Part shown: one piece after another, positions 8,672 through 18,507 of the stretch
How positions within the stretch are numbered: the stretch's first letter is position 1
How the letters are laid out: every line of letters begins with the position of its first letter
DNA from: Steroidobacter denitrificans
Lineage (GTDB): Bacteria > Pseudomonadota > Gammaproteobacteria > Steroidobacterales > Steroidobacteraceae
Length of the DNA: 64,000 bases
Assembly (NCBI RefSeq): GCF_001579945.1
Contig: NZ_CP011971.1
Span: forward strand, 496,001-560,000
Direction: 5' to 3'
The notes under the pieces: generated by a model
The model's input: only the letters and a program-made list of their open reading frames with translations
Database searches by the model: none
Told to the model about the DNA's origin: nothing
Translations under genes and position numbers: made by a program

Positions 8672-10501
8672 TCAGAAGGGCAGCAACCAGGGGATCAGCG
8701 TCACGCTGATCACCAGCGCGATCAGGGCGAAGGGCACGCCGACTTTCACGAAGTCGCTGAATTCGTAGTTTCCGGGGCCGACGACGAGCGTGTTCACGGG
8801 CGATGAGACCGGCGTCATGAACGCACATGATGCGGCCAGCCCGACGATCATCGCGAAAGGATAAGGCGAAGCCTGCATTGCCTCGGCGACGGCCAGTGCA
8901 ACCGGCGCCATCAAGACCGCGGTCGCAGTGTTGGAGACGAACAGGCCCAGCGCCGCTGTAATGATGAAGATCGCGGCCAGAACGATTCGCGGATGGGTAT
9001 CACCCGCCATCCCCAGCAAGGCGTCGGCCGCCAGATCCACGCCGCCCGTCTTTTGTAGTGCCAGTGAAAAAGGCAGCATGCCGACGATCAAAACGATGCT
9101 TTGCCAATGGATCGATCGATAGGCGCTGTCGAGGTCGAGGCAGCGAAACATCCCCAGCATCAAACAGCCGATCAAGGCAGCCTGTACGTTGGGCACGGCG
9201 CCGGTGACCATCAGGACGATGACGACGGCGAGAGACAGCAATGCATGGGGCGCGCGAGTCGGGGCGGGTATGGCGTCATCGATTTCCGCCGGCAGGTCGA
9301 GCAGGATCACCTCCTTGCCGCCCATCTGCAGCCTGCGGATCTGTTTCCAGCGGCCGACCAGCAGCAAGGTATCACCGAGCTGCAGCTTGTCATGGAGCAG
9401 GCTTTTACCGCGCGCTTCGCTGCCGCGCCGCAGGCCGATGACCGTCAAGCCATATTGGGAGCGGATTCTGGCCTCGATGATGGTTTTGCCGATGAGCGGC
9501 GAGCCGGATGGAATCATGACCTCGGCCATGCCGATTTCCTGCGACCGATCCGAGAAATACGTACCTGACAGCGGCAATTTTTCCAGGCCGAAGCGCCGGC
9601 GGAATTCATCGATATCGGTGCTGGGGACGAACAGATCCAGAAACAACACGTCTCCGGCTTGCAACTGCGTGGACGCTTCGGGCCGGATGAATCGATTCGC
9701 GAAACGGCCGCTGCGTTCGATGGCGACGATGCTCATGCCGGACGAACCTCGAAGATCGAGATCCTGAAGGGTCTTCCCGATCAGCGAAGATCGTGAAGTG
9801 ATCCGCAGCCGATATTCCCGTTCGGCCAGGCCATATTCCTCGATCCATTCAGACAGATGAGGTCTCGGCCGGCCGGGGCGTTCGATCGAGACCGGAGTGG
9901 TGAGCCAGCGGCGGGCTATAAGCATGTAGGCAATGCCGATCGCCAGCAGCGGCAGGCCGAAGGGCGTGATACTGAACAGATGAAAGCCTTCGTATCCGCG
10001 ACGGACGAGTTCGCCGTTGACCACCAGATTCGGTGGTGTGGCGATGAGAGTCATCATGCCACTGAAGAGACCGGCGAAACTCAGCGGCATCATGAGCCGG
10101 CTGGGAGCGGTGCTCGTACTGCGCGCGATGCGCAGCACCACCGGAATGAAGATTGCCACGACCGCGGTCGAACTCATGACGGAGCCGATGCCGGCAACGA
10201 CGATCATCATCAGTACGATGAGCCGCGTCTCGCTGCGCGCCGAGCGTGATACGAGCCAGTCGCCCAGCCGATGGGTGACACCCGTTCTCATCAGACCCTC
10301 GCCGACCACGAACAAGGCGGCGATGAGGACGATGTTCGGATCGCTGAATCCCGCCAGCGCTTCGTTCATGGTGATCACGCCGGTGAAGGGCAGCGCGGTC
10401 ATCATGAGCAGTGCGACGGCATCCATGCGCGGCCGGTTGAGCGCGAACATGGCCACGGCGGCGGCGAGCAGCAACAGAACGATGATGAGATCGAAGCTCA
10501 T
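8672..10501 (-). CDS. SLC13/DASS-family permease with two TrkA-C domains
   Basis: 609-residue inner-membrane transporter. Five or six N-terminal helices (start MSFDLIIVLLLLAAAVAMFA) carry SSTAVVAIFIPV, one of the paired substrate-binding hairpins. Two soluble RCK_C/TrkA-C domains follow at about 215-390 (GKTLQDLDLRGSSGMSIVAI and GKTIIEARIRSQYGLTVIGL). A second membrane half contains SNTATAVLMAPVALAVAEAM and TPVSSPVNTLVVGPGNY. This is the architecture of bacterial dicarboxylate, sulfate or sodium-coupled anion carriers. The substrate is uncertain; the sulfur genes are 20 kb away and give no direct link. It is divergent from regB. Confidence 0.87.
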   Translation of the reverse strand: MSFDLIIVLLLLAAAVAMFALNRPRMDAVALLMMTALPFTGVITMNEALAGFSDPNIVLIAALFVVGEGLMRTGVTHRLGDWLVSRSARSETRLIVLMMIVVAGIGSVMSSTAVVAIFIPVVLRIARSTSTAPSRLMMPLSFAGLFSGMMTLIATPPNLVVNGELVRRGYEGFHLFSITPFGLPLLAIGIAYMLIARRWLTTPVSIERPGRPRPHLSEWIEEYGLAEREYRLRITSRSSLIGKTLQDLDLRGSSGMSIVAIERSGRFANRFIRPEASTQLQAGDVLFLDLFVPSTDIDEFRRRFGLEKLPLSGTYFSDRSQEIGMAEVMIPSGSPLIGKTIIEARIRSQYGLTVIGLRRGSEARGKSLLHDKLQLGDTLLLVGRWKQIRRLQMGGKEVILLDLPAEIDDAIPAPTRAPHALLSLAVVIVLMVTGAVPNVQAALIGCLMLGMFRCLDLDSAYRSIHWQSIVLIVGMLPFSLALQKTGGVDLAADALLGMAGDTHPRIVLAAIFIITAALGLFVSNTATAVLMAPVALAVAEAMQASPYPFAMIVGLAASCAFMTPVSSPVNTLVVGPGNYEFSDFVKVGVPFALIALVISVTLIPWLLPF

Positions 10502-10710
10502 GGGAAACGATCGGGAACGATCGGATAATATTCGACAGGGATCATGGCACGCAGTCTACGGTATCGACAGCGGCGGCGGCACCCGGCAGCGTTCGCGGCA
10601 AACGACCGATCGGCGGCGCGTGCATCGTTCCATCGCCTGTCCGGGTGCCGCCTTTCCCTGCCTGTGACGGCTCGTTACCGATACCGATGGTCATGGATGG
10701 AGTACATGGC

Positions 10711-11949
10711 ATGTTGAACCGGGCATCGTTACCGTTCCTGCGCCTGCTTTGCAATCTGCGCTGGCTGGCCGTGATCGGCCAGGCGGCCGCGATCATGCTG
10801 ACGACCGGACCCATGCATATCACTCTTGCCACGACGCCTTTGTGGGCGGGGACGGGCAGCCTGGCGTCATTCAACGTTTATGCCATGCGGCGCGTGCGAC
10901 AGGGAAGGGATCCCGAGCCCGCCGAGATTTTTGTTCACATATTGTTCGATATCGTGATCCTGACATGGATGATCTTCTGGAGCGGCGGCATCGAGAATCC
11001 ATTCTCGTCGTTGTTCCTGCTGCCGATCGCGTTGTCCATTCTGGCGTTGCCGGCCGGATGGATATGGTCGACTGCCTTCGCCGGCGGCATCGGATACGGC
11101 ATTTCCGCATGGTTTGGTCCTGAGCTGCCGCATGTGCATGGCGCGTTCGGAGACGCCTTCAGTCTGCACAAGCTGGGCATGCTGGCGAATTTCGTGGCAT
11201 CCGCCGGCGTCGTGCTGTTCTTTTTCACGCGCATGGCGACGGCGTGGCGTCACAGTGAACGAGAAATTGCCAGCCTGCGCGAGCGGTTTACCCGCAACGA
11301 GGGCATTCTGGCGCTGGCGACCCACGCGGCATCGGTGGCGCACGAGTTGAATACGCCGCTGGGCACGCTTACCCTGATGGTGGATGACCTGCTGCATGAA
11401 AGCGGATCCGATGAACAGCGCGAAGACTACGCCACCATGAAGGCGCTGCTGGAAGTGTGTCGTGACCGGGTGCGGGAACTGGCGGCGCCAGCCGAATCCG
11501 AAAGCCGGCGCGGTGATGCCGCGCGGGTGGACCTGGAGCGGGTGATCGAGCGCTGGCAGCTCGTACGTCCCACGATCGAACTGCATCGTACCGGTACGAT
11601 TGCGGGCTATGAAAAGGTGGATCCGGCGGTCGGACACCTGCTGCAGGCGTTGTTGAACAATGCGGCCGACGCCGGCGAACAGGCGAATGTGCCACGAGTG
11701 GACCTGGATCTGCATGCGGATGGCTCGGATCTGCGCGGCGAGGTCCGTGACTATGGCGTGGGATTCAAGCAGGCTCAGCCGCTGCTTCCCGCGACGCTGT
11801 TTCGCACCAGTAAACCGGATGGGCTCGGTATCGGACTGGCGCTTTCCCATGCGACGGTGGAGCGCCTGGGCGGAGAGCTTTCCATGCAGGCGCCGGAGGA
11901 AGGACGTGGCGTGCGGATCTCGTTTCGGCTCCCGCTGGCTCGGTCATGA
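10711..11949 (+). CDS. regB: Redox-sensing histidine kinase, RegB/PrrB type
   Basis: 412-residue membrane histidine kinase. Start ATG 10711 is preceded by GGAG at 8 nt; upstream in-frame ATGs at 10687 and 10693 lack a site. Six membrane helices fill residues ~10-170 and include GGIENPF, matching the RegB quinone-site heptapeptide GGxxNPF. The H-box is SVAHELNTPLGTL and a cysteine (LLEVCRDRV) sits 39 residues after the phospho-His, close to the redox-active Cys265/His225 spacing of Rhodobacter RegB. N and G boxes are LLNNAADAG, DYGVGF and GLGIGLALS. It overlaps regA by 4 nt. It likely reports quinone or redox state. Confidence 0.88.
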   Translation: MLNRASLPFLRLLCNLRWLAVIGQAAAIMLTTGPMHITLATTPLWAGTGSLASFNVYAMRRVRQGRDPEPAEIFVHILFDIVILTWMIFWSGGIENPFSSLFLLPIALSILALPAGWIWSTAFAGGIGYGISAWFGPELPHVHGAFGDAFSLHKLGMLANFVASAGVVLFFFTRMATAWRHSEREIASLRERFTRNEGILALATHAASVAHELNTPLGTLTLMVDDLLHESGSDEQREDYATMKALLEVCRDRVRELAAPAESESRRGDAARVDLERVIERWQLVRPTIELHRTGTIAGYEKVDPAVGHLLQALLNNAADAGEQANVPRVDLDLHADGSDLRGEVRDYGVGFKQAQPLLPATLFRTSKPDGLGIGLALSHATVERLGGELSMQAPEEGRGVRISFRLPLARS

Positions 11950-12518
11950 CGAATCCCCGAGACAGGATGCCGCAGACCGGTATTCTGATCGACGATGACC
12001 CGTTGTATCTGCGCACCTTGCAACGCTCATTGCGGAAGTGTGGACTTAGGATTGTCACCGCGACCACCAAGGCGGAGGCGCTGGCTGCGGCACAGGCGGA
12101 GCCGCCGGACTTCGCACTGGTCGATCTGCGGCTGGGCCAGGAGTCGGGACTTGGCCTCATCGAGCCGCTGAAGGCCATTCGGCAGGACATGCGTGTGCTG
12201 CTGGTCACCGGCTACGCCAGTGTTGCCACCGCGGTCGAGGCGATGAAGCGCGGTGCGGATGACTATCTCCTGAAGCCGGTGACGGTCGATGCGATTCTTC
12301 GGGCTCTGGCGGATGAAATGACTCCGCAGCCGGAACCCGAGGTTACGATGACGCCGTTGAGCCGCCTTGAATGGGAGCACATGCAACAGGCACTCAAGGA
12401 AACCGACGGCAACATATCTGCCGCTGCGCGCCTGCTTGGCATGCATCGCCGGTCGCTGCAGCGAAAGCTTGCCAAGCGCCCCGGGCCTGAGCGCAAGCCC
12501 GACGATACTCCTGGGTGA
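11946..12518 (+). CDS. regA: Response regulator, RegA/PrrA/ActR type
   Basis: 190-residue regulator, start overlapping the regB stop (ATGA). The receiver domain has the acidic pocket (LIDDDPLYLRTL), phospho-acceptor Asp in ALVDLRLGQESG, Thr in LLVTGYAS and Lys in YLLKPVT. The C-terminal Fis-type helix-turn-helix reads GNISAAARLLGMHRRSLQRK, highly similar to RegA/PrrA. The system is expected to control respiratory, redox or energy genes; targets are not identifiable here. The adjoining copper receptor gene (125 bp downstream, same strand) could be one because terminal oxidases need copper, but that is inference. Confidence 0.9.
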   Translation: MTNPRDRMPQTGILIDDDPLYLRTLQRSLRKCGLRIVTATTKAEALAAAQAEPPDFALVDLRLGQESGLGLIEPLKAIRQDMRVLLVTGYASVATAVEAMKRGADDYLLKPVTVDAILRALADEMTPQPEPEVTMTPLSRLEWEHMQQALKETDGNISAAARLLGMHRRSLQRKLAKRPGPERKPDDTPG

Positions 12519-12643
12519 GGTGCACGGACGCGCACCGGCACCGTGCGTGATGCCTCCGGGATCTTCGGCCTGCGACATTCCGTCGCATCCCATTTCCGGT
12601 ACGGCGGCGCGACAATGGGGCTCTTTCGAGCAGGAATGCCCAG

Positions 12644-14722
12644 ATGCTTTATCTCAGATCCGCCGTGGTCGGCGCCCTGGTGGTTGCCGGCGTGCATGTT
12701 GCGGCGGCGCAAGACGATCACTCGCCTGCGGAACAGTCTCTAGTAGAACAGCCTATGGCGACCTTGGGGCATATCGTGGTCACGGCCGCCGCGCCTGATT
12801 CGGCGTTGACGTTCACGATCGATCCGCGGCTGCCCCGCCAGCCCGTTCCTGCGAGCGATGGCGCCGATTATCTGAAAACCATCGCAGGATTCACCGCGGT
12901 ACGTAACGGCGGTACCAACGGCGATCCGGTGCTGCGCGGCATGTTCGGTTCGCGCCTGAACCTGTTGACGAACGATGGCAGCATGCCGGGGGCGTGTCCG
13001 GGGCGCATGGACAACACGCTTTCCTATGTGTCACCGCAGACTTACGATCTGTTGAGCGTCGTCAAGGGACCTCAGACGGTACTCTGGGGACCGGGAGCTT
13101 CGGCTGGTACGGTTCGCTTCGAGCGTACGCCCGAACCGTTCGAGCATGCCGGCCTGCGTGCGCACGCCAACGTTCTGAGTGGTTCATACGATCGCAATGA
13201 TCAGATGCTGGATCTGACGGCGGGCGCGCGCTACGGTTATGCACGGCTGACGGCGAACCATTCGCAGGCCGATGACTACGAGGACGGCAATGGCAATGTC
13301 GTGCCGTCACGCTGGAAGAAATGGAATGCGGACGTCGCCTTCGGCTGGACACCCGGCGAAGATACGCTGCTGGAGTTTTCGATCGGCGGTGGCGATGGCG
13401 AAGCGCGTTATGCAGGACGCAGCATGGATGGATCCCAGTTCGAGCGCAACAGCTACGCAGTGCGCTTCGAACGCAGGAATCCCGGCGGCCTGCTGACGGA
13501 GGTGACGGCCAGTGCGTTCCTCAACGATGCCGACCATGTCATGGACAATTACAGCCTGCGCGATCCCAATCCCATGAGTTCCATGCCGATGCCCAGAGCC
13601 TCGAATGTGGACCGGCGGACGTACGGAGGCCGCGTGGCGACGACATGGGGTTTGGCGAATCTCGACTGGACCGTAGGGTTGGATGCGCAGGCGAGCCGGC
13701 ATCGCCGCAGAAGTGCGACGGGCCGCGGCATGTACGCATCATTGCCCTGGACGACCGACGCGGAATTCTCCAACGTGGGTGCGTTTGGCGAGTTGACCTG
13801 GAGGTTCGCCGGGAAGAATCGCGTGATTGCCGGCGCGCGCGGCGATCGGGCGGAAGTGACCGACGAGCGGCAGATTGGCGCTGGAATGATGGCGATGCCC
13901 AATCCCACCGCGGGTGTCACTCGTCGCGAGATCCTGCGGGGAGGATTTCTGCGTTTCGAACAGGATCTGAACGACATGCCCGTGGTTTGGTTCGCCGGTA
14001 TCGGCCATGCCGAACGCATGCCGGATTATTGGGAGCTGTTCTCCGCCGACAGGGGACCGGCGGGAGCCATGAATGCATTCACCGGTATCGGTCCCGAGAA
14101 GACGACCCAGCTGGATCTCGGCATCCAGTATCGCGGCGAGCACCTGGATGCATGGGCATCGGCCTATGCCGGCCGCATCGATGACTACATCCTGTTCAGC
14201 TATATGCGCGGTGGGATGATGGGAACGACATCCCGCGTCGATTCGATCGATGCACGCACTCGTGGGGGCGAGGCGGGCGTGGAGTACCGCCTGCGACATC
14301 ACTGGACGCTTGGCGGTACCCTGGCCTATGCATGGGGAGAGAACCGCGATGCGAACGGCGCGCTTGCACAGATGCCGCCTTTGGAGACTCGGGTATCGTT
14401 GGCCTACGACAATGCGCAATGGTCTTTCGGCGCCTTGCTGCGTGCCGTCGACAGGCAGAGCCGCGTTGCAATCGATCAAGGTAATGTCGTCGGCCGCGAC
14501 CTGGGGCCGGCAGCAGGGTTCGTCGTGGTTTCGCTGAACGGCGGCTATCATCTCAGCAGCCATGTCCAGATCACCGCGGGTATCGATAACCTGCTGGATC
14601 GGAATTACCGCGAACATCTGAATCTCGCTGGCAGCGCCGACTTCGGCTACCCCGCCGATCCGGTACGCATCGCCGAGCCAGGCCGCAGCGCGTGGGTAAG
14701 AATGAATCTTACCTTCAAGTAA
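12644..14722 (+). CDS. oprC: TonB-dependent copper receptor, OprC/NosA-like
   Basis: 692-residue outer-membrane receptor with a signal peptide ending near VHVAAAQ. The TonB box region (LGHIVVTAAAPD) precedes the plug, which contains NGGTNGDPVLRGMFGSRLNL and GACPGRMDNTLSYVSP, the segment typical of OprC-type copper receptors (OprC has a GGCPNRMD-like element). Methionine-rich extracellular loops such as NPMSSMPMPRAS, GMMAMPNP and YMRGGMMGT fit copper binding. The barrel ends WVRMNLTFK. It should import copper with TonB and ExbBD. It is 125 bp after regA on the same strand. Confidence 0.9.
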   Translation: MLYLRSAVVGALVVAGVHVAAAQDDHSPAEQSLVEQPMATLGHIVVTAAAPDSALTFTIDPRLPRQPVPASDGADYLKTIAGFTAVRNGGTNGDPVLRGMFGSRLNLLTNDGSMPGACPGRMDNTLSYVSPQTYDLLSVVKGPQTVLWGPGASAGTVRFERTPEPFEHAGLRAHANVLSGSYDRNDQMLDLTAGARYGYARLTANHSQADDYEDGNGNVVPSRWKKWNADVAFGWTPGEDTLLEFSIGGGDGEARYAGRSMDGSQFERNSYAVRFERRNPGGLLTEVTASAFLNDADHVMDNYSLRDPNPMSSMPMPRASNVDRRTYGGRVATTWGLANLDWTVGLDAQASRHRRRSATGRGMYASLPWTTDAEFSNVGAFGELTWRFAGKNRVIAGARGDRAEVTDERQIGAGMMAMPNPTAGVTRREILRGGFLRFEQDLNDMPVVWFAGIGHAERMPDYWELFSADRGPAGAMNAFTGIGPEKTTQLDLGIQYRGEHLDAWASAYAGRIDDYILFSYMRGGMMGTTSRVDSIDARTRGGEAGVEYRLRHHWTLGGTLAYAWGENRDANGALAQMPPLETRVSLAYDNAQWSFGALLRAVDRQSRVAIDQGNVVGRDLGPAAGFVVVSLNGGYHLSSHVQITAGIDNLLDRNYREHLNLAGSADFGYPADPVRIAEPGRSAWVRMNLTFK

Positions 14723-14768
14723 ACGTCGATCCGATAGGCCGTCGCGCCGAGCGCCATGGCGGCTGCGT

Positions 14769-15359
14769 TCAGAATTTCTTCCGGTAGATTTTTGCACCCT
14801 GCAGCGAAACACCCGCCATGATGCCGGCGTTCGACATCACGAAACCCACGACAGGCTGTTTCATGGTGTTGGTGTCGATGCTGCCGGTTGCGCCGATCTC
14901 CGCGACGGCCACGGTCGCATCGGCACCGATGGTCCAACCTTCGCTTTGACGAAATTGGTTCAGCGAATCGGTCGTCATGAAGATCAGTACGATGGCACGC
15001 GATTGCGCACCCGCCTGGAATCCGATCGAGCCTGCGGTGGTGGTGTAGTAGTCGATGGTCTTGCCGCCGACGCGCAGAGCGCCATTGCCGTGCTGTCCGC
15101 CGACCACGAAGCTGGCGCTCAGTACCGCGGGAAACACCAATACCCCTTCCGCACGGGCGGTGAGTGTGCGCGACTCCGGTACCGCTTTGTGCAGTCGTGC
15201 CAGGGTGGCGTCCACACCTGCATCGATTTCGCGGCGTTGAGATTCCGGATCACCCTGTCTTTGCGTGCCGGTGGTCGTGCATGCCGTGAGGAGCATGAAA
15301 CTCATTGCGAGAAACGCCGTGGCGCTCTTGAGCAGGAAGGGATTAGGCAGGTTCGACAT
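14769..15359 (-). CDS. SYLF-domain lipoprotein
   Basis: 196-residue exported protein with lipobox LLTAC after a hydrophobic leader (KSATAFLAMSFMLLTAC), so lipidated at about Cys27. The rest is a SYLF/Ysc84-type lipid-binding domain: ALARLHK-like start, AEGVLVFPAVLSASFVVGGQ, GKTIDYYTTTAGSIGFQAGA, IVLIFMTTDSLNQF, then VGFVMSNAGIMAGVSLQGAK. These proteins are periplasmic and of unclear function, often stress-associated. It is convergent with the copper receptor and follows phosphoketolase on the same strand (50 bp), so the two may be co-transcribed. Confidence 0.85.
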   Translation of the reverse strand: MSNLPNPFLLKSATAFLAMSFMLLTACTTTGTQRQGDPESQRREIDAGVDATLARLHKAVPESRTLTARAEGVLVFPAVLSASFVVGGQHGNGALRVGGKTIDYYTTTAGSIGFQAGAQSRAIVLIFMTTDSLNQFRQSEGWTIGADATVAVAEIGATGSIDTNTMKQPVVGFVMSNAGIMAGVSLQGAKIYRKKF

Positions 15360-15409
15360 GCTGGTGACCTCGATTGCTTGTTCTGGAGTTCTATCGTAAA
15401 GCCGTATCG

Positions 15410-17845
15410 TCAGACATTGTCCGCTTCCGTCGATGACGAACCGCCGTTCGCGTGTCCGCTCCGTCCCCAGCGCCAGCCGGTGACTTCCGGTAGATCTTCA
15501 CCGTATTCATGAATGTATTGCTTGTGTTCGATCAGTCGGTCACGTACCTGTTGCTTGGCATAGGCGGCACGTGCGCCCAGATGCGGCACCCGATCGATCA
15601 CGTCTTCGATGAGATGGTAACGATCCATCTGGTTGAGAACCACCATATCGAAGGGCGTGGTCGTCGTGCCCTCTTCCTTGTAGCCTCGTACATGCAGATT
15701 ATGATGATTGGTGCGGCGATAGGTCAGGCGATGAATCAGCCATGGATAGCCATGGAAGGCGAAAATGATCGGCTTGTCCTTCGTGAACAGGATATCGAAT
15801 TCCTTGTGGGACAACCCGTGCGGATGTTCCTCCGGCGGCTGCAGTTTCATGAGATCGACGATATTGATGACCCGGACCTTGAGATCGGGAATGAAGCGCC
15901 GGATCAGGTCGGCCGCGGCCAGCGTCTCGAGCGTAGGCACATCGCCGCAGCATGCCATGACGACATCCGGTTCGTAACCCTTGTCGGTACTGGCCCATTC
16001 CCAGATGCCGATACCTGCGGCGCAGTGCTTGATCGCCGCATCCATGCTCAACCATTGCGGCGCAGGCTGCTTGCCCGCCACGACGACATTGACCGAGTTG
16101 CGGCTGCGCAGGCACTCCTCGGTGGTCACCAGAAGTGTGTTCGCATCCGGCGGCAGATACACATGAATGATCTCGGCCTTCTTGTTCACCACATGATCGA
16201 TGAAGCCTGGATCCTGATGGCTGAAGCCGTTGTGATCCTGGCGCCAGACATGCGAGCTGAGCAAATAGTTCAACGACGCGATGGGTCGGCGCCACGGGAT
16301 CTCGTTGCATACCTTCAACCACTTTGCATGCTGATTGAACATCGAATCGACGATGTGAATGAATGCTTCGTAGCAGCTGAAAAAGCCGTGGCGGCCGGTG
16401 AGCAGATATCCCTCGAGCCAACCCTGACACTGGTGCTCCGAGAGCACCTCCATCACCCGTCCGTCGGGCGACAGATGGTCATCGTCCGGATGGATGTCCG
16501 CCACGAAGCAGCGATCGGTCACTTGCAGGATGTCCTGCCAACGGTTGGAATTGTTCTCATCCGGGCTGAATATACGGAAATTGCGCTGGTCGAGATTCAG
16601 TTTCATCACATCGCGTAGATAGCTGCCCTGTACACGCGTGGACTCGGCCGTTACCGCACCCGGGGACGGCACTTCAACCGCGTAGATGCGAAAATCAGGC
16701 AGCCGCAGGTCTCGCAACAGTAGACCGCCATTGGCGTGCGGATTAGCGCTCATGCGGCGCGTGCCCTTGGGCACGAGCGCCTTCAGTTCGGGCTTGAGCC
16801 GGCCCCGGGCGTCGAATAGTTCCTCCGGCTTGTAGCTGCGCATCCAGCGTTCGAGAATCTCGATGTGTTCGGGTCGATCCATATCGCCCATGGGCACCTG
16901 ATGGCTGCGCCAATACCCCTCCGTGCGCTTGCCGTCGACTTCTTTCGGTCCGGTCCAGCCCTTGGGCGTGCGCAGCACGATCATCGGCCAGACGGGACGT
17001 CCGCTGAAACCGTTCGCGCGCGCATCGCGCCAGATCGCATGAACCTCGTTCACGACGGCGTCGACGGTCTCGGCCATCAGCCGATGCATGCGCAGCGGAT
17101 CCTCACCTTCGACGAAATAGGGTTTGTAGCCGCACCCTTCGAGGTACTTGCGCAGCTCATCCTTGGGGATGCGGGCAAGGAAACAGGGGTTGGCGATCTT
17201 ATAGCCGTTCAAGTGAAGTATCGGCAATACACAGCCGTCGCGGACCGGATTCAGGAATTTGTTGCCGTGCCAGCCGGCGGCCAGCGGTCCCGTTTCCGCT
17301 TCGCCATCGCCCACGATGCAGGCCACGATGAGATCGGGATTGTCGAACGCCGCGCCATGGGCGTGCGCTAACGAATAGCCCAGTTCGCCGCCTTCGTGGA
17401 TGGAGCCCGGGGTCTCCGGGGCCACATGACTGGGGATGCCACCCGGAAAGCTGAACTGCTTGAACAGCCGCTGCATGCCTTCCTCGTCTTCGCTGACGGC
17501 GGTGTAGACCTCGCTGTAGGTGCCTTCGAGCCACGCCTGCGCCACCAGTGCCGGTCCGCCATGACCGGGACCGATGATGTAGATCATGTCTTGATCATGG
17601 ATCCTGATTGCACGATTCAGATGCGTGTAGATGAAGTTCAGGCCAGGCGTGGTACCCCAGTGACCCAGCAGGCGCGGCTTGATGTGCTCGCGCCGGAGCG
17701 GTTCCTTGAGCAGCGGGTTGTCGAGCAGGTAGATCTGCCCCACGGAAAGATAGTTGCCGGCTCGCCAGTGCGCGTCAAGATCGCGTAGTTCATCGCTCGA
17801 CAGCGCCGCTGTCGTGATGCTCACGCCTTCCACACGCTTGTTCAT
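15410..17845 (-). CDS. xfp: Phosphoketolase (xylulose-5-P/fructose-6-P)
   Basis: 811-residue thiamine-diphosphate enzyme that splits xylulose 5-phosphate (or fructose 6-phosphate) with phosphate to acetyl phosphate plus glyceraldehyde 3-phosphate (or erythrose 4-phosphate). Start [17 protein letters not shown]; full family length. Visible family segments are the substrate loop [37 protein letters not shown], and the ThDP motif [19 protein letters not shown]. Later come [13 protein letters not shown] and [14 protein letters not shown]. No acetate kinase or phosphotransacetylase is beside it, so the fate of acetyl phosphate is unknown. It is divergent from the CruR-like gene. Confidence 0.95.
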   Translation of the reverse strand: MNKRVEGVSITTAALSSDELRDLDAHWRAGNYLSVGQIYLLDNPLLKEPLRREHIKPRLLGHWGTTPGLNFIYTHLNRAIRIHDQDMIYIIGPGHGGPALVAQAWLEGTYSEVYTAVSEDEEGMQRLFKQFSFPGGIPSHVAPETPGSIHEGGELGYSLAHAHGAAFDNPDLIVACIVGDGEAETGPLAAGWHGNKFLNPVRDGCVLPILHLNGYKIANPCFLARIPKDELRKYLEGCGYKPYFVEGEDPLRMHRLMAETVDAVVNEVHAIWRDARANGFSGRPVWPMIVLRTPKGWTGPKEVDGKRTEGYWRSHQVPMGDMDRPEHIEILERWMRSYKPEELFDARGRLKPELKALVPKGTRRMSANPHANGGLLLRDLRLPDFRIYAVEVPSPGAVTAESTRVQGSYLRDVMKLNLDQRNFRIFSPDENNSNRWQDILQVTDRCFVADIHPDDDHLSPDGRVMEVLSEHQCQGWLEGYLLTGRHGFFSCYEAFIHIVDSMFNQHAKWLKVCNEIPWRRPIASLNYLLSSHVWRQDHNGFSHQDPGFIDHVVNKKAEIIHVYLPPDANTLLVTTEECLRSRNSVNVVVAGKQPAPQWLSMDAAIKHCAAGIGIWEWASTDKGYEPDVVMACCGDVPTLETLAAADLIRRFIPDLKVRVINIVDLMKLQPPEEHPHGLSHKEFDILFTKDKPIIFAFHGYPWLIHRLTYRRTNHHNLHVRGYKEEGTTTTPFDMVVLNQMDRYHLIEDVIDRVPHLGARAAYAKQQVRDRLIEHKQYIHEYGEDLPEVTGWRWGRSGHANGGSSSTEADNV

Positions 17846-18023
17846 CCGCGATCCCGCCCCGCAGCCCAGCGTTCTGCACTATAAGCCAAGTCACGCTGCG
17901 CAGGCCAATAAGGCGCCTTGCGGTCGATGGGCGCCGGACCCGTCATCGGGAAGGCTGGTCGCAGGGCCGCAGTGTGCGGGGGTGCCTGAGCTGCCGGCCA
18001 TTCAACAACCTTCGAATTTTGCC

Positions 18024-18029
18024 TACAAT
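18024..18029 (+). promoter_or_regulatory. Candidate -10 element for the CruR-like operon
   Basis: TACAAT lies 34 bp before the GTG at 18063 in an AT-enriched patch. At 16-bp spacing upstream, TCAACA is a weak -35 (4 of 6 to TTGACA). Transcription would begin near 18036. No recognised copper-regulator site was seen. Confidence 0.35.
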
Positions 18030-18062
18030 CGAACACCTTTCCCCCGAAGGATCCGGATTCGA

Positions 18063-18437
18063 GTGATATCTCGCCGTTTCATGCTGGCCGTCGTGCTGCT
18101 GCCGCTATACATGGCGCGCAGCATGCTGCCGCTCGGCTTGATGCTGTCCTTCGACGAGGGGGCTCCGCGGCTCGTCCTTTGCCCCGGAACGACTTTCGTT
18201 CCGAACGAGTCCGGGCATGAGCAGCATCGCCACGGCGAAGATCGACCCGGCGGCAGCACCGAGCATGACCAGCAGATCTGCCCGTTCGCATTCGCAGCCG
18301 CAGCGCCGCCTACGTTCGATCATGGCGTCGCCGTCGTGCCTTTTCTCTCCGCGGCGATCGCCGCTGCGCCTGCTGCGCCGATTCTTGTCGACGTTCCCCG
18401 CGCACATCCCATTCGCGGCCCGCCCGGACTCTCCTGA
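18063..18437 (+). CDS. DUF2946/CruR-like small protein, candidate copper uORF
   Basis: Small protein heading the receptor operon. From GTG 18063 (behind GAAGG) it is 124 residues; from ATG 18081 it is 118. A hydrophobic N-terminal segment (MLAVVLLPLYMARSMLPLGL) is followed by LVLCPG, a His-rich stretch (GHEQHRHGED) and QICPFAF, and the end is PIRGPPGLS. This layout matches DUF2946 proteins. In Bordetella pertussis the DUF2946 protein CruR acts as a copper-responsive uORF through a CXXC motif and a C-terminal RAPP arrest motif. Here the end is RGPP and the two cysteines are far apart, not CXXC. Regulatory function is inferred, not shown. Confidence 0.6.
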   Translation: MISRRFMLAVVLLPLYMARSMLPLGLMLSFDEGAPRLVLCPGTTFVPNESGHEQHRHGEDRPGGSTEHDQQICPFAFAAAAPPTFDHGVAVVPFLSAAIAAAPAAPILVDVPRAHPIRGPPGLS

Positions 18438-18494
18438 AGCAAGCTGATCGTGGATTGAATGTCGCACTCCGACCAGGAGTGCGCTCCTTGCTTT
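18436..18494 (+). promoter_or_regulatory. Nested hairpins between CruR-like gene and receptor
   Basis: An inner perfect 8-bp stem (CGCACTCC 18463-18470, loop GACCA, GGAGTGCG 18476-18483) sits inside an outer 8-bp stem (GAAGCAAG 18436-18443 with CTTGCTTT 18487-18494, one G-U). The outer left arm overlaps the TGA stop of the upstream gene, and the right arm ends 2 nt before the GGA of the receptor's ribosome site. A ribosome stalled at the C-terminus would prevent the outer stem. Roles in coupling or termination are inference. Confidence 0.5.
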
Positions 18495-18507
18495 TGGATA
18501 TTCAAAA

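Noticed and set aside
17754-18062. Upstream extension of the CruR-like frame by 103 codons
   Set aside because: Overlaps the 5' end of phosphoketolase and the promoter region; no hydrophobic or conserved content.
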